NCBI RefSeq assembly: GCF_900095185.1 | Contig: NZ_LT606948.1 | Location: 1,526,509 to 1,590,508 of the forward strand | Source: Polynucleobacter necessarius | GTDB lineage: Bacteria > Pseudomonadota > Gammaproteobacteria > Burkholderiales > Burkholderiaceae | DNA length: 64,000 nucleotides | Direction of reading: 5' to 3' | Part shown: in pieces, positions 46,321 to 58,049 of the stretch | Layout: every line of letters begins with the position of its first letter | Numbering within the stretch: position 1 is the stretch's first letter | Notes under the pieces: generated by a model | The model's input: the letters and a program-made list of their open reading frames with translations, nothing else | Databases searched by the model: none | Told to the model about the DNA's origin: nothing | Program-made: the position numbers and the translations under genes

Positions 46321-47004
46321 TTATTGGGATGATGCTTTCGCATCCGCTGCGCGCACTGCTTGAATAAATTGAGTCATGAGCGCAGGATCTTTCACGCCCC
46401 TGCTACTTTCAACGCCGCTACTGACGTCAACCGCGCAAGGATGTAGACGAGCAATCGCCTCGCCCACGTTGTGCGTGTTCAACCCACCACTCAAAACGAC
46501 CCGAGGCGCGTTTTCGCTTCCCCATGTCTGTGGTGGAATTCCTTGCCAATCAAACGGAACGCCTCCGCCACCATAACCCTCAACGAGGGCATCCAGCAGA
46601 AAAGCGTTTGCATCCCTATATTGTATGGAAAATTCATCAAAAGCGAATCCTTCGCCCACACGGGCAGCCTTCACCCAGAGCTGCTCGCCTGCTGCAAGCT
46701 CTGCACAGCGCTCTGGGGTCTCATCCCCATGAAATTGCCATAAAGTGATCGATGCTGCAGCGCGTATGGCTGCAAATTGCTCATCGGAAGCGTTCACTAC
46801 TAATCCAACCGCATCCACCCCTGCTGGGAGCCTAGAAATGAGCTGGGCAGCGATATTGGGGGTGACAGCCCTCACACTGGGTGGGTAAAAGACAAAGCCG
46901 ACTGCATCAACGCCTGCAGCAACTGCTGCATCTATGTCGGCCGAGGTCCTTAAACCACAGATTTTGACCCGCGTTCGTCCAGGAGAGTATGTCAGTAAGC
47001 CCAT
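46321..47004 (-). CDS. trpF: Phosphoribosylanthranilate isomerase
   Basis: TIM-barrel isomerase of tryptophan synthesis, 227 residues. The catalytic Cys is in RVKICGLRTSADIDAA, and the general-acid Asp region is GAVDVSSGVESSRGVKD-like (CAVDVSSGVESSRGVKDPA). It precedes trpB and follows truA, the usual Burkholderiales order. The intervening stretch to truA is 27 bases. Intact. Confidence 0.95.
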   Translation of the reverse strand: MGLLTYSPGRTRVKICGLRTSADIDAAVAAGVDAVGFVFYPPSVRAVTPNIAAQLISRLPAGVDAVGLVVNASDEQFAAIRAAASITLWQFHGDETPERCAELAAGEQLWVKAARVGEGFAFDEFSIQYRDANAFLLDALVEGYGGGGVPFDWQGIPPQTWGSENAPRVVLSGGLNTHNVGEAIARLHPCAVDVSSGVESSRGVKDPALMTQFIQAVRAADAKASSQ

Positions 47005-47031
47005 AGATTAATGATAAGGTCTTGGGGGCTT

Positions 47032-47871
47032 TTATTTCTTTTGCTTACCGATAAGCTCGTCTGGTAGCCAAGAGTTATCCAGCCAAGGCTGTGGAATAGC
47101 AAATTCTTCGGGATAGCTGATTTTGGTCAAATAGAGGCCATCAGCCATAAAAGTGGGTGCGGCAATTTGTCGATTTTGGGCAGCCAATACTTCCGCCATC
47201 CATTCAGGCTGTTGCTTTCCATGGCCGATCTGCAAAAAACAACCGATGATATTGCGGATCATGTGCTGTAAAAAGGCATTCCCCCGTATTCTGAAATATA
47301 GCCAGGGCTGTTGCGAAATGATTTCAATCGAATAAATCGTTTTAATCGGCGTCTTACTTTGACATTCCGAGGATCTAAATGAACTGAAATCGTGTTCGCC
47401 AATTAAGTATTTAGCAGACTGCTTCATGGCCTCAACATTGAGCCACAGATTTGGCGGCAACATGAAATAACCCGCACGCGAGTGAGACATCGGCGAACGA
47501 CAAGGCCCTGCTTGAAGTGCATAAATATATTCACGCTCATATACAGAAAAGCGTGCACTAAATTCTTCAGGAACTGGCTTTGCCCAATTCACGACTATGG
47601 ATGGAGGCAAAAATGAATTCACCCCCCTTACCCATGAAAAATCCTCTCGCTCAACTTTGGTATCAAAGTGAACCACCTGCCCTAAGGCATGTACACCCGC
47701 ATCCGTTCTGCCCGCGCTAATCGTATGTATTGGGAGCTGTGCAGTCGCCTGTTTTCCGACAAAAGCAGCAATCGCACTCTCAAGCTCATTCTGTACTGTT
47801 TTGTGATTAACTTGTGTTTGCCAGCCACAGTAGGGACTTCCGTCATATTGAAGGCCAAAGGCAATGCGCAT
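47032..47871 (-). CDS. truA: tRNA pseudouridine(38-40) synthase
   Basis: Modifies uridines 38-40 in the anticodon arm. 279 residues. The catalytic Asp57 is in [15 protein letters not shown]. Other family blocks are [10 protein letters not shown] and [15 protein letters not shown]. Three bases downstream of the fimV-like gene and before trpF. Intact. Confidence 0.95.
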   Translation of the reverse strand: MRIAFGLQYDGSPYCGWQTQVNHKTVQNELESAIAAFVGKQATAQLPIHTISAGRTDAGVHALGQVVHFDTKVEREDFSWVRGVNSFLPPSIVVNWAKPVPEEFSARFSVYEREYIYALQAGPCRSPMSHSRAGYFMLPPNLWLNVEAMKQSAKYLIGEHDFSSFRSSECQSKTPIKTIYSIEIISQQPWLYFRIRGNAFLQHMIRNIIGCFLQIGHGKQQPEWMAEVLAAQNRQIAAPTFMADGLYLTKISYPEEFAIPQPWLDNSWLPDELIGKQKK

Positions 47872-47874
47872 GAT

Positions 47875-49272
47875 TTAAGTATTGCGATGCGAGATTTCTG
47901 CCAACAAACCCTGTGCTTCAATAGTAATTTCTGGATCAACAGAGTTGCTAATACGCAGCACTTCTTCAATTGATTTTTTAGCAGCAGAAAAATCTTCGAT
48001 GGTGATATAGGCACGAGCCAAATTGACCTTGACTCGCAAGGTATCTGCTAAAGGGTTTACCGCGGGTGCAATTATTGGCGGTAAAGATACTTTCGCAGGC
48101 TGTGAAAGATCAAGATCAATACCCTCTAACAACGCTTTAGCGCGCTCCGGCATTTCATAATGCGAGCCTGCTATAGGCTTCTCTGCACGATCATTATTTT
48201 TAGCGATAGATTCTGTTGATGCCGCAAAAGTTGGTATTTGACTACGGCGGGCGTTGCGCGCTAATCCCCAGAGCAAAAGACCTGTTAAAGCAATCAAACT
48301 TATCACCAAGATAGCTGGTCCAAAACCGCCTAAACCAAAGTTGTCCTGTATTGCTTTTTTCTCTTTTGACTTATCTAAGAGTTTTGGTAAATCAGCGATA
48401 TTCTTTTCTAATTCAGCAACACGCGCCTTGGTTTGGTCAAGCATTTTTTCCTGCGCAACAAGCTCCTCCGTGTAGCGACGTTCTTGCTCATTGCCCTTAG
48501 CACTTGAACCGATCTTTAATCGGTCCTTGAGTGATGCCTCTGTTGTTTTAGAATTATTAGATTTAGAAGAGTCTACAGAACTACCTCTCTCACCATGCTC
48601 TTGGAGCCACTGTTTATTGGCTTCGGCAACAAACTGGTTTGCTTCTGCAGGACTAATGGAACGTAGTAGGGCTTGACTGGGTTTCGTTAACTCAGCGCCA
48701 GCAGCTAGGCGATTAATACTTCCGCTTGCAAAAGCATCTGGATTGGCTTTGTACAAAGCCATCATCGTTTGATTGAAAGTTGCGCTATCTAGCTGAGACG
48801 CCATGATGGCAACAATTTCAGACACAGACTGGCCTGGTTTAACGATAATTTTCTGAACATCTCCCAATAATAAGGTGAATGTCTTGGTGAGACTACCGCT
48901 AGACCAATTCAGATTAACCAATACATCCAAGAAGGGATCATCAGTAATCGGGACAGAATTCACTGTTTCTACTAATGCCATTAATTGCTCTTGGCGATTG
49001 CGATACACCATTACCTGTGGATTAAAATCCAATATTTTGTGTGAGATCCCCAAACGTTCATAGGAAGCTTGACTGGGCATAGCTACATGCAAGCTACCTA
49101 AAGCATTCTGCTCATCGACTCCAATACGAATCGGAATCTCCACTCGGAGTGGCTCACCAGGACGAGACTGTAACTGCGGAGTGCCTAAGGAAATAGCCCC
49201 AGCTAGGGCAGACCAGCTAAGAAGCGCAAAGCTCAATAGCTTTAAAAATCCCAGCTGGCTTATGCGATACAT
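47875..49272 (-). CDS. fimV: FimV-like peptidoglycan-associated protein
   Basis: About 465 residues from the ATG at 49272 (an earlier in-frame start would overlap asd). It has a signal peptide (SQLGFLKLLSFALLSWSALAGA) and the FimV N-terminal domain (SLGTPQLQSRPGEPLRVEIP). A LysM-like segment follows (VKPGQSVSEIVAIMAS), then a coiled coil, one membrane helix (FGPAILVISLIALTGLLLWG) and a C-terminal TPR-like domain (RVKVNLARAYITIEDFSAA). FimV supports type IV pilus and twitching function in Pseudomonas. It is shorter than Pseudomonas FimV, as usual in Burkholderiales. Located between asd and truA. Confidence 0.85.
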   Translation of the reverse strand: MYRISQLGFLKLLSFALLSWSALAGAISLGTPQLQSRPGEPLRVEIPIRIGVDEQNALGSLHVAMPSQASYERLGISHKILDFNPQVMVYRNRQEQLMALVETVNSVPITDDPFLDVLVNLNWSSGSLTKTFTLLLGDVQKIIVKPGQSVSEIVAIMASQLDSATFNQTMMALYKANPDAFASGSINRLAAGAELTKPSQALLRSISPAEANQFVAEANKQWLQEHGERGSSVDSSKSNNSKTTEASLKDRLKIGSSAKGNEQERRYTEELVAQEKMLDQTKARVAELEKNIADLPKLLDKSKEKKAIQDNFGLGGFGPAILVISLIALTGLLLWGLARNARRSQIPTFAASTESIAKNNDRAEKPIAGSHYEMPERAKALLEGIDLDLSQPAKVSLPPIIAPAVNPLADTLRVKVNLARAYITIEDFSAAKKSIEEVLRISNSVDPEITIEAQGLLAEISHRNT

Positions 49273-49282
49273 AAAAGCAGAA

Positions 49283-50440
49283 TTACTTCTCAAGCAAAAT
49301 TCGAAGCATGCGGCGCAAAGGCTCTGCGGCACCCCATAACAACTGGTCGCCAACTGTAAATGCACCCAAGTACTCTGGACCCATTGCTAACTTATGCAAC
49401 CGACCGATAGACACTGTCAAAGTACCACTCACAGCCGCAGGAGATAAGTCGCGCTCGGTAGTCTCACGATCATTTGGCACAACCTTAACCCACTGATTGT
49501 CAGCAGCCAAAATTGCCTCGATGTCTTGAAGAAGAACATCCTTTTTCAGCTTCACTGTCAAACCTTGTGAATGACAACGCATTGCGCCTACGCGCACACA
49601 TAAGCCGTCGACTGGAATGCTACCAGGCGTGCGAAAAGCAGGACGACCCAAAATCTTATTAAACTCAGCGCCACCCTTCCACTCTTCCTTTGTTTGACCG
49701 TTATCAACGGGTACATCGATCCATGGAATCAAGCTACCTGCCAAAGCAATGTTACGGAAATTTTTCTTTGGAAAATCAGACGAGCGTAAAGTCTCGGTCA
49801 CTTTACGGTCGATCTCCAAAATCCAGGAAGTTGGATCAGCTAATTCAGCCGCAACGCTATCACGCAAAGAACCCATCTGTAGTAATAACTCACGCATATT
49901 TTGGGCGCCAGCGCCAGAGGCTGCTTGGTAAGTCATAGCGCTAATCCACTCAACCATGTCCGCCTTAACCAAACCGCCCATCGCAATCATCATTAAGCTA
50001 ACAGCACAGTTGGCGCCGATCCAATTCTTGCCGCCTGAAGCTAATGCCTTCTCAATCACAGGACGATTAACTGGATCCAGTATCAAGACGGCATCATCTT
50101 TCATACGTAATGCACTAGCTGCATCTATCCAATGACCATTCCAGCCGGCAGCGCGCGACTTAGGGAAAATATCGTTGGTGTAATCACCACCTTGGCAGGT
50201 GATGATGATGTCGCAGCGTGAAAGTGCTTTTATGTCATTAGCATCCTGCAAGGAACTTGCACTTTTAGTGACTTTTTGTCCATTTAGTAAGGGCACTTCT
50301 CCACCAGCTTGACTGGTACTAAAAAATACTGGCTCAATCAGATCAAAATCTTTTTCGGCCAACATTCTCTCCATGAGAACGCTGCCAACCATACCGCGCC
50401 AGCCAACTAAACCAACCAAAGATGTTTTTGAATTTGCCAT
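49283..50440 (-). CDS. asd: Aspartate-semialdehyde dehydrogenase
   Basis: Reduces aspartyl phosphate to the semialdehyde, the branch point to Lys, Met, Thr and diaminopimelate. 385 residues. The NADP-binding N-terminus is [18 protein letters not shown], the catalytic Cys lies in [15 protein letters not shown], and the catalytic His is near [13 protein letters not shown]. Between leuB and fimV. Intact. Confidence 0.96.
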   Translation of the reverse strand: MANSKTSLVGLVGWRGMVGSVLMERMLAEKDFDLIEPVFFSTSQAGGEVPLLNGQKVTKSASSLQDANDIKALSRCDIIITCQGGDYTNDIFPKSRAAGWNGHWIDAASALRMKDDAVLILDPVNRPVIEKALASGGKNWIGANCAVSLMMIAMGGLVKADMVEWISAMTYQAASGAGAQNMRELLLQMGSLRDSVAAELADPTSWILEIDRKVTETLRSSDFPKKNFRNIALAGSLIPWIDVPVDNGQTKEEWKGGAEFNKILGRPAFRTPGSIPVDGLCVRVGAMRCHSQGLTVKLKKDVLLQDIEAILAADNQWVKVVPNDRETTERDLSPAAVSGTLTVSIGRLHKLAMGPEYLGAFTVGDQLLWGAAEPLRRMLRILLEK

Positions 50441-50471
50441 GATATTTAACTATGCAGTAAATATGTTTGTT

Positions 50472-51542
50472 TTATGCAAGCGATGCCACAACTGCATCAC
50501 CCATTTCTACCGTAGAGACTTTTGTCGTGCCTTCGGTATAAATATCAGCTGTACGCAAACCCTGTGCCAATACATTCTGCACTGCTTTTTCAATACGATC
50601 TGCTTCTGCAGGCATTCCCAAGGAATAACGCAACATCATTGCTGCAGACAATATGGTTGCTAGTGGATTGGCAATACCTTCTCCAGCAATATCCGGTGCA
50701 GAGCCATGACTGGGCTCATAAAGACCTTTGTTATTTTTATCTAAAGATGCTGATGGCAGCATACCGATGGAGCCAGTCAACATCGCCGCCTCATCAGACA
50801 AGATATCGCCAAACAGATTACCAGTCACTACAACATCAAATGCCTTAGGCGCTTTTACTAATTGCATCGCGGCGTTATCCACATACATATGTGATAACTC
50901 AACATCCGGATAATCTTGAGAAACACGAATCATGACTTCGCGCCAGAGCTGTGAAGTCTCCAAAACGTTCGCTTTATCTACGCTGCAGACTTTTTTACCG
51001 CGCTTGCGTGCTGCTTCAAAAGCTACACACCCAATGCGTTCAACTTCAGGCTCGCTGTAATGCATGGTGTCATAACCCTCGCGCGCACCTTTAAATAATG
51101 GTAATTCCGAAGTGCGCATGCCACGAGGCTGACCAAAATAAATATCGCCATTGAGCTCACGCACAATCAAAATATCCAAGCCATCAATGATTTCAGGCTT
51201 TAAGCTCGATGCAGCAGTTAACTCTGAATAGCATATTGCTGGTCTAAAGTTTACAAACAGCTCGAGGTGCTTACGCAAACCAAGAATGGCTTGCTCAGGA
51301 CGCAGTTCGCGAGCAAGTGAGTCGTACTTCCAGTCACCCACAGCACCGAATAAAATGGCATCTGCTTTTTTAGCAAGTTCTAATGTTGCTGGTGGCAATG
51401 GATGTCCCGCGATATCGTAAGCAGCAACCCCCACCGGGGCCTCCTCTAAATCAAATTTAGGGCCCAGGGCTTGAAGTACTCGAACAGCTTGAGCAACGAT
51501 TTCCGGGCCGATCCCATCACCCGGGAGGACTGCAATTTTCAT
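50472..51542 (-). CDS. leuB: 3-isopropylmalate dehydrogenase
   Basis: Oxidative decarboxylase of leucine synthesis, 356 residues: [14 protein letters not shown] at the N-terminus, substrate-binding REL and [16 protein letters not shown], catalytic Lys/Asp region [15 protein letters not shown], and cofactor-binding [15 protein letters not shown]. Downstream of leuD. Intact. Confidence 0.97.
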   Translation of the reverse strand: MKIAVLPGDGIGPEIVAQAVRVLQALGPKFDLEEAPVGVAAYDIAGHPLPPATLELAKKADAILFGAVGDWKYDSLARELRPEQAILGLRKHLELFVNFRPAICYSELTAASSLKPEIIDGLDILIVRELNGDIYFGQPRGMRTSELPLFKGAREGYDTMHYSEPEVERIGCVAFEAARKRGKKVCSVDKANVLETSQLWREVMIRVSQDYPDVELSHMYVDNAAMQLVKAPKAFDVVVTGNLFGDILSDEAAMLTGSIGMLPSASLDKNNKGLYEPSHGSAPDIAGEGIANPLATILSAAMMLRYSLGMPAEADRIEKAVQNVLAQGLRTADIYTEGTTKVSTVEMGDAVVASLA

Positions 51543-51565
51543 GAAAGGCCTTTAAATCAACAAAA

Positions 51566-52213
51566 TTACGGCAATTGTGTCGCAAGCCAAGGCATTTTGA
51601 GAATGCGCTCGGCTTCATAAGCCTTAATTTTATCTGCATGTTGCAGAGTTAAGCCAATATCGTCTAAACCGTTCAAAAGGCAATATTTTCTAAACGGCGC
51701 CACCTCGAAGCTATATGAGGTGCCATCTGGGGTAATGACCTGCTGAGCCTCCAGCTCAATCGTGAGCTGATAACCATTAAAGGCCATCGTTTCATTAAAT
51801 AGGTGATCTACCTGCATTTCAGTCAATACGATTGGTAACAGACCGTTCTTAAAGCAGTTATTAAAGAAGATATCCGCAAAACTTGGGGCAATGATCGCTC
51901 TAAAGCCGTATTGATCGAGTGCCCAAGGAGCATGCTCACGAGAGCTACCGCAACCAAAGTTTTTACGAGCTAGCAAAATGCCAGCACCCTGATAACGTGA
52001 TTGATTGAGAACAAAGTCAGGATTCGCTGGGCGAGTACTGCAGTCTTTACCTGGCTCACCACGATCTAAATAACGCCACTCATCAAAAAGATTTTGGCCA
52101 AAGCCAGTCTTCTTAATCGATTTTAAAAACTGCTTTGGAATAAGCGCATCGGTATCCACGTTCTCGCGATTCAGCGGAGCAACTAAACCTTTGTATACCG
52201 TAAATTTTTCCAT
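51566..52213 (-). CDS. leuD: 3-isopropylmalate dehydratase small subunit
   Basis: Swivelling-domain subunit that pairs with LeuC. I start at the ATG at 52213 ([16 protein letters not shown], 215 residues), the family N-terminus; an in-frame ATG seven codons earlier exists. Motifs: [28 protein letters not shown] and [13 protein letters not shown]. Intact. Confidence 0.96.
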   Translation of the reverse strand: MEKFTVYKGLVAPLNRENVDTDALIPKQFLKSIKKTGFGQNLFDEWRYLDRGEPGKDCSTRPANPDFVLNQSRYQGAGILLARKNFGCGSSREHAPWALDQYGFRAIIAPSFADIFFNNCFKNGLLPIVLTEMQVDHLFNETMAFNGYQLTIELEAQQVITPDGTSYSFEVAPFRKYCLLNGLDDIGLTLQHADKIKAYEAERILKMPWLATQLP

Positions 52214-52237
52214 GATTCTGACTTTAGCTTTCATAGA

Positions 52238-52444
52238 TTACTGTACCGGGATAACAACCACATCCTTACCCTTGGTTTGCGACTGATTGTTTTGCTGGGT
52301 TGTATTAGATCCACCCATTGATGTACCAAGATTTTGCCAAGCCTTTCCCATGCCTTCCATTGTGCTACTGCAGGCAGAAATAACTAAACCAGTAATTCCA
52401 ACAATTACTAATCGAGCAATGAGTGATGAAGAAGAAAATTTCAT
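52238..52444 (-). CDS. Small entericidin-like lipoprotein
   Basis: A 68-residue predicted lipoprotein. It has a hydrophobic signal (ARLVIVGITGLVISAC) with the lipobox Cys at about residue 25, then a polar tail ending QTKGKDVVVIPVQ. The AC-SSTMEGMGKAWQNLG segment resembles entericidin-type lipoproteins. It is wedged between leuC and leuD, 13 bases after leuC. Small lipoproteins of this type are seen at the same position in relatives. Function unknown. Confidence 0.7.
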   Translation of the reverse strand: MKFSSSSLIARLVIVGITGLVISACSSTMEGMGKAWQNLGTSMGGSNTTQQNNQSQTKGKDVVVIPVQ

Positions 52445-52456
52445 GATGCTTTACCT

Positions 52457-53866
52457 TTATGAAATCTTACGAACATCAACAAAGTGTCCTTCAATCGCAG
52501 CAGCAGCAGCCATTGCTGGACTCACTAAGTGAGTACGACCGCCATTTCCTTGGCGACCTTCAAAATTACGATTTGAAGTAGAGGCGCAGCGCTCTCCTGG
52601 CTCCAAACGATCAGCATTCATCGCCAAACACATAGAGCAACCTGGTTCGCGCCATTCAAAACCAGCGACCTTAAAAATACGATCCAAGCCTTCACGCTCT
52701 GCTTGAGCCTTTACTAAACCAGAGCCCGGTACTACGAGAGCCAACTTCACATTGGCAGCTACTTTTTTTCCGAGACGGTCGACAACTTTGGCAGCAGCAC
52801 GAATATCTTCAATGCGGCTATTTGTACAAGAGCCAATAAATACTTTATCCACAGAGATGCTGCTGATAGGGGTATTGGGGCTCAAATTCATATACTGCAA
52901 CGCACGCTCCATGGCTGAGCGCTTGTTTGGATCGCGTTCTTTGTCTGGATCAGGAACGCGCTCGCTGATTGCTAGCACCATTTCTGGTGATGTACCCCAA
53001 GTTACCTGCGGCGCAATTTCCTCTGCGCATAATTTCACCACAGCATCAAATTTTGCATCTGGGTCAGAATGTAAGGCCCTCCAATATTGCAACGCTTGTA
53101 ACATTGCAGCGCCTTTAGGCGTATATGGGCGACCTTGAATATATTCAATAGTAGTTTCATCAACAGCTACCAAACCGGAACGGGCACCAGCCTCAATCGC
53201 CATATTACAAAGCGTCATGCGACCTTCCATCGAAAGGTTGCGAATCGCTTCGCCAGCAAACTCAATGGTGTAGCCGGTACCACCAGCAGTACCGACTTTG
53301 CCAATTACGGCAAGCACAATATCCTTAGCAGTAGAGCCCGGCTGCAGACGACCATCAACCGACACCAACATATTTTTACTCTTCTTCATCAGCAAAGTCT
53401 GGGTTGCGAGTACATGCTCTACTTCGGAAGTTCCGATCCCAAATGCCCAGGCACCAAAGGCGCCGTGTGTGCTGGTATGGGAATCACCACACACTACAGT
53501 CATGCCTGGCAAGGTAGCACCCTGCTCTGGTCCAATAACGTGAACAATACCCTGACGGGCATCATTCATTTTGTATTGTGTGATGCCAAATGCGTCACAA
53601 TTTTGATCCAAGGTATCAACTTGCAACTTCGAGATAGGGTCAGAAATACCCTCTGATCGGTCGGTCGTTGGAACGTTGTGATCAGATACTGCCAAATTTG
53701 CAGAAATGCGCCAAACAGGACGGCCAGCTATATTGAGCCCTTCAAATGCTTGAGGGCTAGTTACCTCATGAAGCAACTGTCGATCAATATAAATCGTGGC
53801 TGTGCCATCCCCTTCAGAGTAAATAACGTGGTCATCCCACAATTTGTCATAAAGCGTACGAGACAT
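52457..53866 (-). CDS. leuC: 3-isopropylmalate dehydratase large subunit
   Basis: Aconitase-family [4Fe-4S] subunit, 469 residues. The cluster Cys ligands lie in [13 protein letters not shown] and GCSMCLAMN. The N-terminal [13 protein letters not shown] and [15 protein letters not shown] blocks are conserved. First of the leu genes; it starts 17 bases after the gltA stop, so read-through from gltA is possible. Intact. Confidence 0.97.
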   Translation of the reverse strand: MSRTLYDKLWDDHVIYSEGDGTATIYIDRQLLHEVTSPQAFEGLNIAGRPVWRISANLAVSDHNVPTTDRSEGISDPISKLQVDTLDQNCDAFGITQYKMNDARQGIVHVIGPEQGATLPGMTVVCGDSHTSTHGAFGAWAFGIGTSEVEHVLATQTLLMKKSKNMLVSVDGRLQPGSTAKDIVLAVIGKVGTAGGTGYTIEFAGEAIRNLSMEGRMTLCNMAIEAGARSGLVAVDETTIEYIQGRPYTPKGAAMLQALQYWRALHSDPDAKFDAVVKLCAEEIAPQVTWGTSPEMVLAISERVPDPDKERDPNKRSAMERALQYMNLSPNTPISSISVDKVFIGSCTNSRIEDIRAAAKVVDRLGKKVAANVKLALVVPGSGLVKAQAEREGLDRIFKVAGFEWREPGCSMCLAMNADRLEPGERCASTSNRNFEGRQGNGGRTHLVSPAMAAAAAIEGHFVDVRKIS

Positions 53867-53883
53867 GAGTGACCTTCAGAACC

Positions 53884-55197
53884 TTATTTACGAACTCTAA
53901 TATTTAGAGCCTTACGCGTTGTTTCGCCAACGTATAACTGACGCGGACGACCAATCTTGTACTCAGGATCAGTGATCATTTCTTCCCACTGAGCAATCCA
54001 CCCAACTGTTCTTGCCAAGGCAAAAATACAGGTAAACATTTCTGTTGGAATGCCAAGTGCACGCTGGACGATACCAGAGTAGAAATCGACGTTTGGATAA
54101 AGCTTACGACTAACGAAATACTCATCTTCTAGAGCAATTTTCTCGAGTGTCATCGCAAGCTTGAACAACGGATCGTCTTGGAGGCCAAGCTCTGCCAATA
54201 CTTCGTGACAGGTTTCACGCATTAACTTCGCACGAGGGTCAAAGTTCTTGTAAACGCGATGACCGAAGCCCATCAAGCGAACACTGGAATTCTTATCTTT
54301 TACTTGAGCGATGAACTCGCCAATCTTATCAACTCCGCCTTGAGCCTGAATCTCATTCAACATCTCTAAGCAAGCTTCATTTGCACCTCCGTGGGCAGGA
54401 CCCCAGAGACATGCAATACCGGCAGAAATTGCAGCAAACGGATTTGTGCCAGAAGAGCCGCATAAGCGTACTGTTGAAGTCGATGCATTTTGTTCGTGGT
54501 CTGCATGCAGAATAAAGATGCGATCTAAGGCACGAACCAACACTGGATTGACTTTATATGACTCACATGGTGTTGCAAACATCATGCGCATAAAGTTAGC
54601 AGTGTAGGACAAGGAATTATCTGGGTAAATAAAGGGTTGGCCGACAGAATACTTGTAGGACATCGCAACTAAAGTCGGCATTTTCGCGATCAAACGAATC
54701 TGTGCCACCTCGCGTGCATGCGGGTCGCTGTAATCGATTTCATCATGATAGAACGCAGTCATTGCACCAACCAAACCAGTCAATACAGACATTGGATGAG
54801 CATCACGACGGAAGCCGCGCAAGAAGAATTGCATTTGCTCATGAACCATGGTGTGATGCATCACCATTTCATCGAAATCTTTCTTCTCTTTAGCGTTTGG
54901 CAATTCTCCATTAATCAGGAGGTAACAAACTTCCAAGAAATCACAATTGTTTGCTAAATCTTCAATGGGGTAACCGCGGTAGAGCAACTCACCCTTATCA
55001 CCGTCGATATAAGTAATTTTGCTGTTGCAAGACGCAGTAGACAGAAAGCCTGAATCGTAAGTGAACTTACCAGTCTGACCATAAAGCTTACGAATGTCGA
55101 TTACGTCAGGACCAACTGTCCCTTTGTAAATTGGCAGATCAATATCTGGTGTGCCATCCGAAAACGAGAGTTTTGCCTTGATGTCCGATTCAATCAT
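53884..55197 (-). CDS. gltA: Citrate synthase (type II)
   Basis: Condenses acetyl-CoA and oxaloacetate at the entry to the TCA cycle. 437 residues, the hexameric NADH-sensitive type by length and N-terminus. Catalytic His regions are [16 protein letters not shown] and [11 protein letters not shown], and the catalytic Asp follows [15 protein letters not shown]. Downstream of the sdh genes and upstream of leuC. Intact. Confidence 0.97.
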   Translation of the reverse strand: MIESDIKAKLSFSDGTPDIDLPIYKGTVGPDVIDIRKLYGQTGKFTYDSGFLSTASCNSKITYIDGDKGELLYRGYPIEDLANNCDFLEVCYLLINGELPNAKEKKDFDEMVMHHTMVHEQMQFFLRGFRRDAHPMSVLTGLVGAMTAFYHDEIDYSDPHAREVAQIRLIAKMPTLVAMSYKYSVGQPFIYPDNSLSYTANFMRMMFATPCESYKVNPVLVRALDRIFILHADHEQNASTSTVRLCGSSGTNPFAAISAGIACLWGPAHGGANEACLEMLNEIQAQGGVDKIGEFIAQVKDKNSSVRLMGFGHRVYKNFDPRAKLMRETCHEVLAELGLQDDPLFKLAMTLEKIALEDEYFVSRKLYPNVDFYSGIVQRALGIPTEMFTCIFALARTVGWIAQWEEMITDPEYKIGRPRQLYVGETTRKALNIRVRK

Positions 55198-55279
55198 TTC
55201 TAATCCTTAGTCATTCAAAATTATGATTAATACACTATTCGTTTTTACTTCTCTGAAGCAACTACACCAAAACACTGAA

Positions 55280-55549
55280 TTACTTCGCTCTCAGCTTTTG
55301 TAAAACCGTCTTGAAGGAGACTGTTTGCATCTCTTTCTCCAAGCTTGCCACAAAATCCTTACGGCCAATCAGTAAATCCATTAAATCATTGTCATCCAAA
55401 GCCAACAATAGACTTAATACTTTTCCATCCTCTAGGCTCAACTGAGCGCTATAACGCTCAAAAAACCGTTGCAGAATTAGATCGTTCTCTAGCAAACCCC
55501 TTCGAGCATCACTCTTTAAGCGATATAACTCCGCATTACCGAGGGTCAT
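55280..55549 (-). CDS. sdhE: Succinate dehydrogenase assembly factor SdhE
   Basis: An 89-residue small helical protein that promotes FAD attachment to SdhA. The family motif is RRGLLENDLILQRFFERY, containing the RGxxE signature. The ATG overlaps the sdhB stop by four bases, implying translational coupling. Intact. Confidence 0.93.
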   Translation of the reverse strand: MTLGNAELYRLKSDARRGLLENDLILQRFFERYSAQLSLEDGKVLSLLLALDDNDLMDLLIGRKDFVASLEKEMQTVSFKTVLQKLRAK

Positions 55550-56250
55550 ACTGCTCTACGAACCATCAACTCCTTGATCTTGCCAATTGCCTTGGTTGGA
55601 TTCAAGTGCTTAGGACACACGTCAACGCAATTCATGATGGTATGACAACGGAACAAGCGGTATGGATCCTCAAGATTGTCCAAGCGCTGCGCTGTTTCTT
55701 GATCGCGGCTATCCGCAACAAAACGATAGGCTTGCAACAAGCCAGCAGGGCCAACAAACTTGTCTGGATTCCACCAGAATGATGGGCAAGAAGTAGAGCA
55801 TGCGGCACACAAGATGCACTCATACAAGCCATTTAACTCTTCACGCTCTTCAGGACTCTGAAGACGCTCTTTTTCAGGGGCTGGAGTCTCATTAACCAAG
55901 TAAGGCTTAATCGACAAATATTGCTTAAAGAAGAGTGTCATATCCACAATCAAGTCGCGGACAACAGGCAAACCTGGCAATGGACGCAATGTAATGACTT
56001 TTGGCAAAGTCAACATATTGATTAAACAAGCCAAGCCATTTTTACCGTTGATGTTCATTGCATCTGAACCACACACACCCTCGCGGCATGAGCGACGATA
56101 CGAAATCGTTTCATCTTGCCGCTTCAAAGAAATCAAAGCATCTAACAACATACACTCACCCGTGAGCTCTAACTCATAACGTTGCATGCGCGGGGCAGCA
56201 TCGACATCTGGATCGTAGCGGTAAATTTCGAATATACGGATATCACTCAT
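55546..56250 (-). CDS. sdhB: Succinate dehydrogenase iron-sulfur subunit
   Basis: 234-residue electron-transfer subunit: [2Fe-2S] ligands in SCREGVCGSDAMNING, [4Fe-4S] and [3Fe-4S] ligands in CILCAACSTSCPSFWW and CHTIMNCVDVCPKHLNP. It conveys electrons from SdhA to quinone. Between sdhA and sdhE. Intact. Confidence 0.97.
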   Translation of the reverse strand: MSDIRIFEIYRYDPDVDAAPRMQRYELELTGECMLLDALISLKRQDETISYRRSCREGVCGSDAMNINGKNGLACLINMLTLPKVITLRPLPGLPVVRDLIVDMTLFFKQYLSIKPYLVNETPAPEKERLQSPEEREELNGLYECILCAACSTSCPSFWWNPDKFVGPAGLLQAYRFVADSRDQETAQRLDNLEDPYRLFRCHTIMNCVDVCPKHLNPTKAIGKIKELMVRRAV

Positions 56251-56266
56251 CTTCTATCTCTCTTGC

Positions 56267-58045
56267 TTAGAAAGTACGTTCTTTTGGAGGAACTGATTCA
56301 ACGGTCAATGGTTTCAGTTGGACAGGTTTGTAGTCCAAACGATTGCCTTCGCTATACCAAAGAGTATGTTTCATCCAGTTGTCATCATCACGATGCGGGT
56401 GATCATCGTGCGAGTGAGCACCACGACTTTCTTTGCGAGCTGCAGCCGAGTACATCGTTGCGTTTGCAGTCTCAACTAAGTTAGCCACTTCTAAGGCTTC
56501 AATACGGGCCGTATTGAAAATCTCAGACTTATCTTTAACCCATAAGTGCTTGGCGCGCTCTGTCAATTTAGCCATTTGACGAACCCCTTCGTCCATCAAC
56601 TCTTGATTGCGGAATACACCAGCATATTTCTGCATGCACTTACGAATGTCATTGGCAACGTCTTGCGCGTACTCACCAGAAGTGGAGTTATCCAACTTCG
56701 CAATACGCTCCAATGTTTGTTCACCAGCATTCGCAGGCAATGGCTTGAATTCACGATTCTTCAGATCAAGACTAACGATGTGGTTACCCGCCGCACGACC
56801 AAACACTAAGAGATCGAGCAATGAATTAGTACCCAAACGGTTTGCACCATGAACAGAAACGCATGAGCACTCACCAATTGCATACAAGCCATTAATGACC
56901 TCGTTATGTTTGCCATTAGCTGGCACAACCACTTGAGCATTGATATTGGTTGGGATGCCACCCATCTGATAGTGAATGGTTGGTACTGCTGGAATTGGCT
57001 CTTTGGTCACATCAACGTTCGCAAAGTTAATGCCGATTTCATAAACCGAAGGCAAACGTTTCATGATGGTGTCGGCGCCGATGTGAGTCAAATCGAGTAC
57101 CACATAGTCACCATTGGGACCACAACCACGCCCTTCTTTAATTTCTTGGTCCATTGAGCGTGATACGAAGTCACGTGGCGCTAAATCTTTCAAAGTTGGC
57201 GCATAACGCTCCATGAAGCGCTCGCCATCCTTATTGCGCAAGATACCGCCCTCACCACGGCAACCTTCAGTTAACAAGACACCCGCGCCAGCTACACCAG
57301 TTGGGTGGAACTGCCAAAACTCCATGTCTTCTAATGGAATGCCTGCTCGAGCAGCTAAACCCATACCGTCACCGGTATTAATAAATGCATTAGTAGATGC
57401 ATCCCAAATACGACCTGCACCGCCAGTTGCTAGGAGCACAATCTTGGCTTCTAAGATATAGACTTGACCTGTTTCCATTTCGAGAGCGGTTACACCAACT
57501 ACATCGCCTTCCTCATCCTGAATGAGATCAAGAGCCAACCACTCAACAAAGAAATTAGTCTTGGCACGAACGTTGCGCTGATACAAAGTGTGCAACATCG
57601 CATGACCAGTTCGGTCTGCTGCAGCGCATGCGCGTTGAACAGGCTTCTCACCATAGTTCGCCGTATGACCGCCGAATGGACGCTGGTAAATCGTGCCATC
57701 GGGATTACGGTCAAACGGCATACCAAAGTGCTCTAACTCATAAACGACTTTTGGAGCTTCACGGCACATAAATTCGATCACGTCTTGGTCGCCCAACCAG
57801 TCTGCTCCTTTGACGGTGTCATAGAAGTGATAGTGCCAATTGTCTTCACTCATATTGCCCAATGAAGCACCTATACCCCCTTGCGCTGCAACAGTATGTG
57901 AACGCGTTGGGAATACCTTAGTCAAAACAGCAACATTCAAGCCGGCTTCAGCCAACTGCAATGATGCGCGCATACCTGAACCACCTGCTCCAATAATTAC
58001 CGCGTCAAAACGGCGGCGTGGCAATGATTTTTTAATTGCAGTCAT
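56267..58045 (-). CDS. sdhA: Succinate dehydrogenase flavoprotein subunit
   Basis: Flavoprotein that oxidises succinate. 592 residues from the ATG at 58045 (MTAIKKSLPRRRFDAVIIGAGG); the longer open frame runs into sdhD and is not used. The FAD-linked His lies in TRSHTVAAQGGIGAS, and the substrate site includes HPTGVAGAGVLLTEGCRGEGG. Intact. Confidence 0.97.
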   Translation of the reverse strand: MTAIKKSLPRRRFDAVIIGAGGSGMRASLQLAEAGLNVAVLTKVFPTRSHTVAAQGGIGASLGNMSEDNWHYHFYDTVKGADWLGDQDVIEFMCREAPKVVYELEHFGMPFDRNPDGTIYQRPFGGHTANYGEKPVQRACAAADRTGHAMLHTLYQRNVRAKTNFFVEWLALDLIQDEEGDVVGVTALEMETGQVYILEAKIVLLATGGAGRIWDASTNAFINTGDGMGLAARAGIPLEDMEFWQFHPTGVAGAGVLLTEGCRGEGGILRNKDGERFMERYAPTLKDLAPRDFVSRSMDQEIKEGRGCGPNGDYVVLDLTHIGADTIMKRLPSVYEIGINFANVDVTKEPIPAVPTIHYQMGGIPTNINAQVVVPANGKHNEVINGLYAIGECSCVSVHGANRLGTNSLLDLLVFGRAAGNHIVSLDLKNREFKPLPANAGEQTLERIAKLDNSTSGEYAQDVANDIRKCMQKYAGVFRNQELMDEGVRQMAKLTERAKHLWVKDKSEIFNTARIEALEVANLVETANATMYSAAARKESRGAHSHDDHPHRDDDNWMKHTLWYSEGNRLDYKPVQLKPLTVESVPPKERTF

Positions 58046-58049
58046 CGAA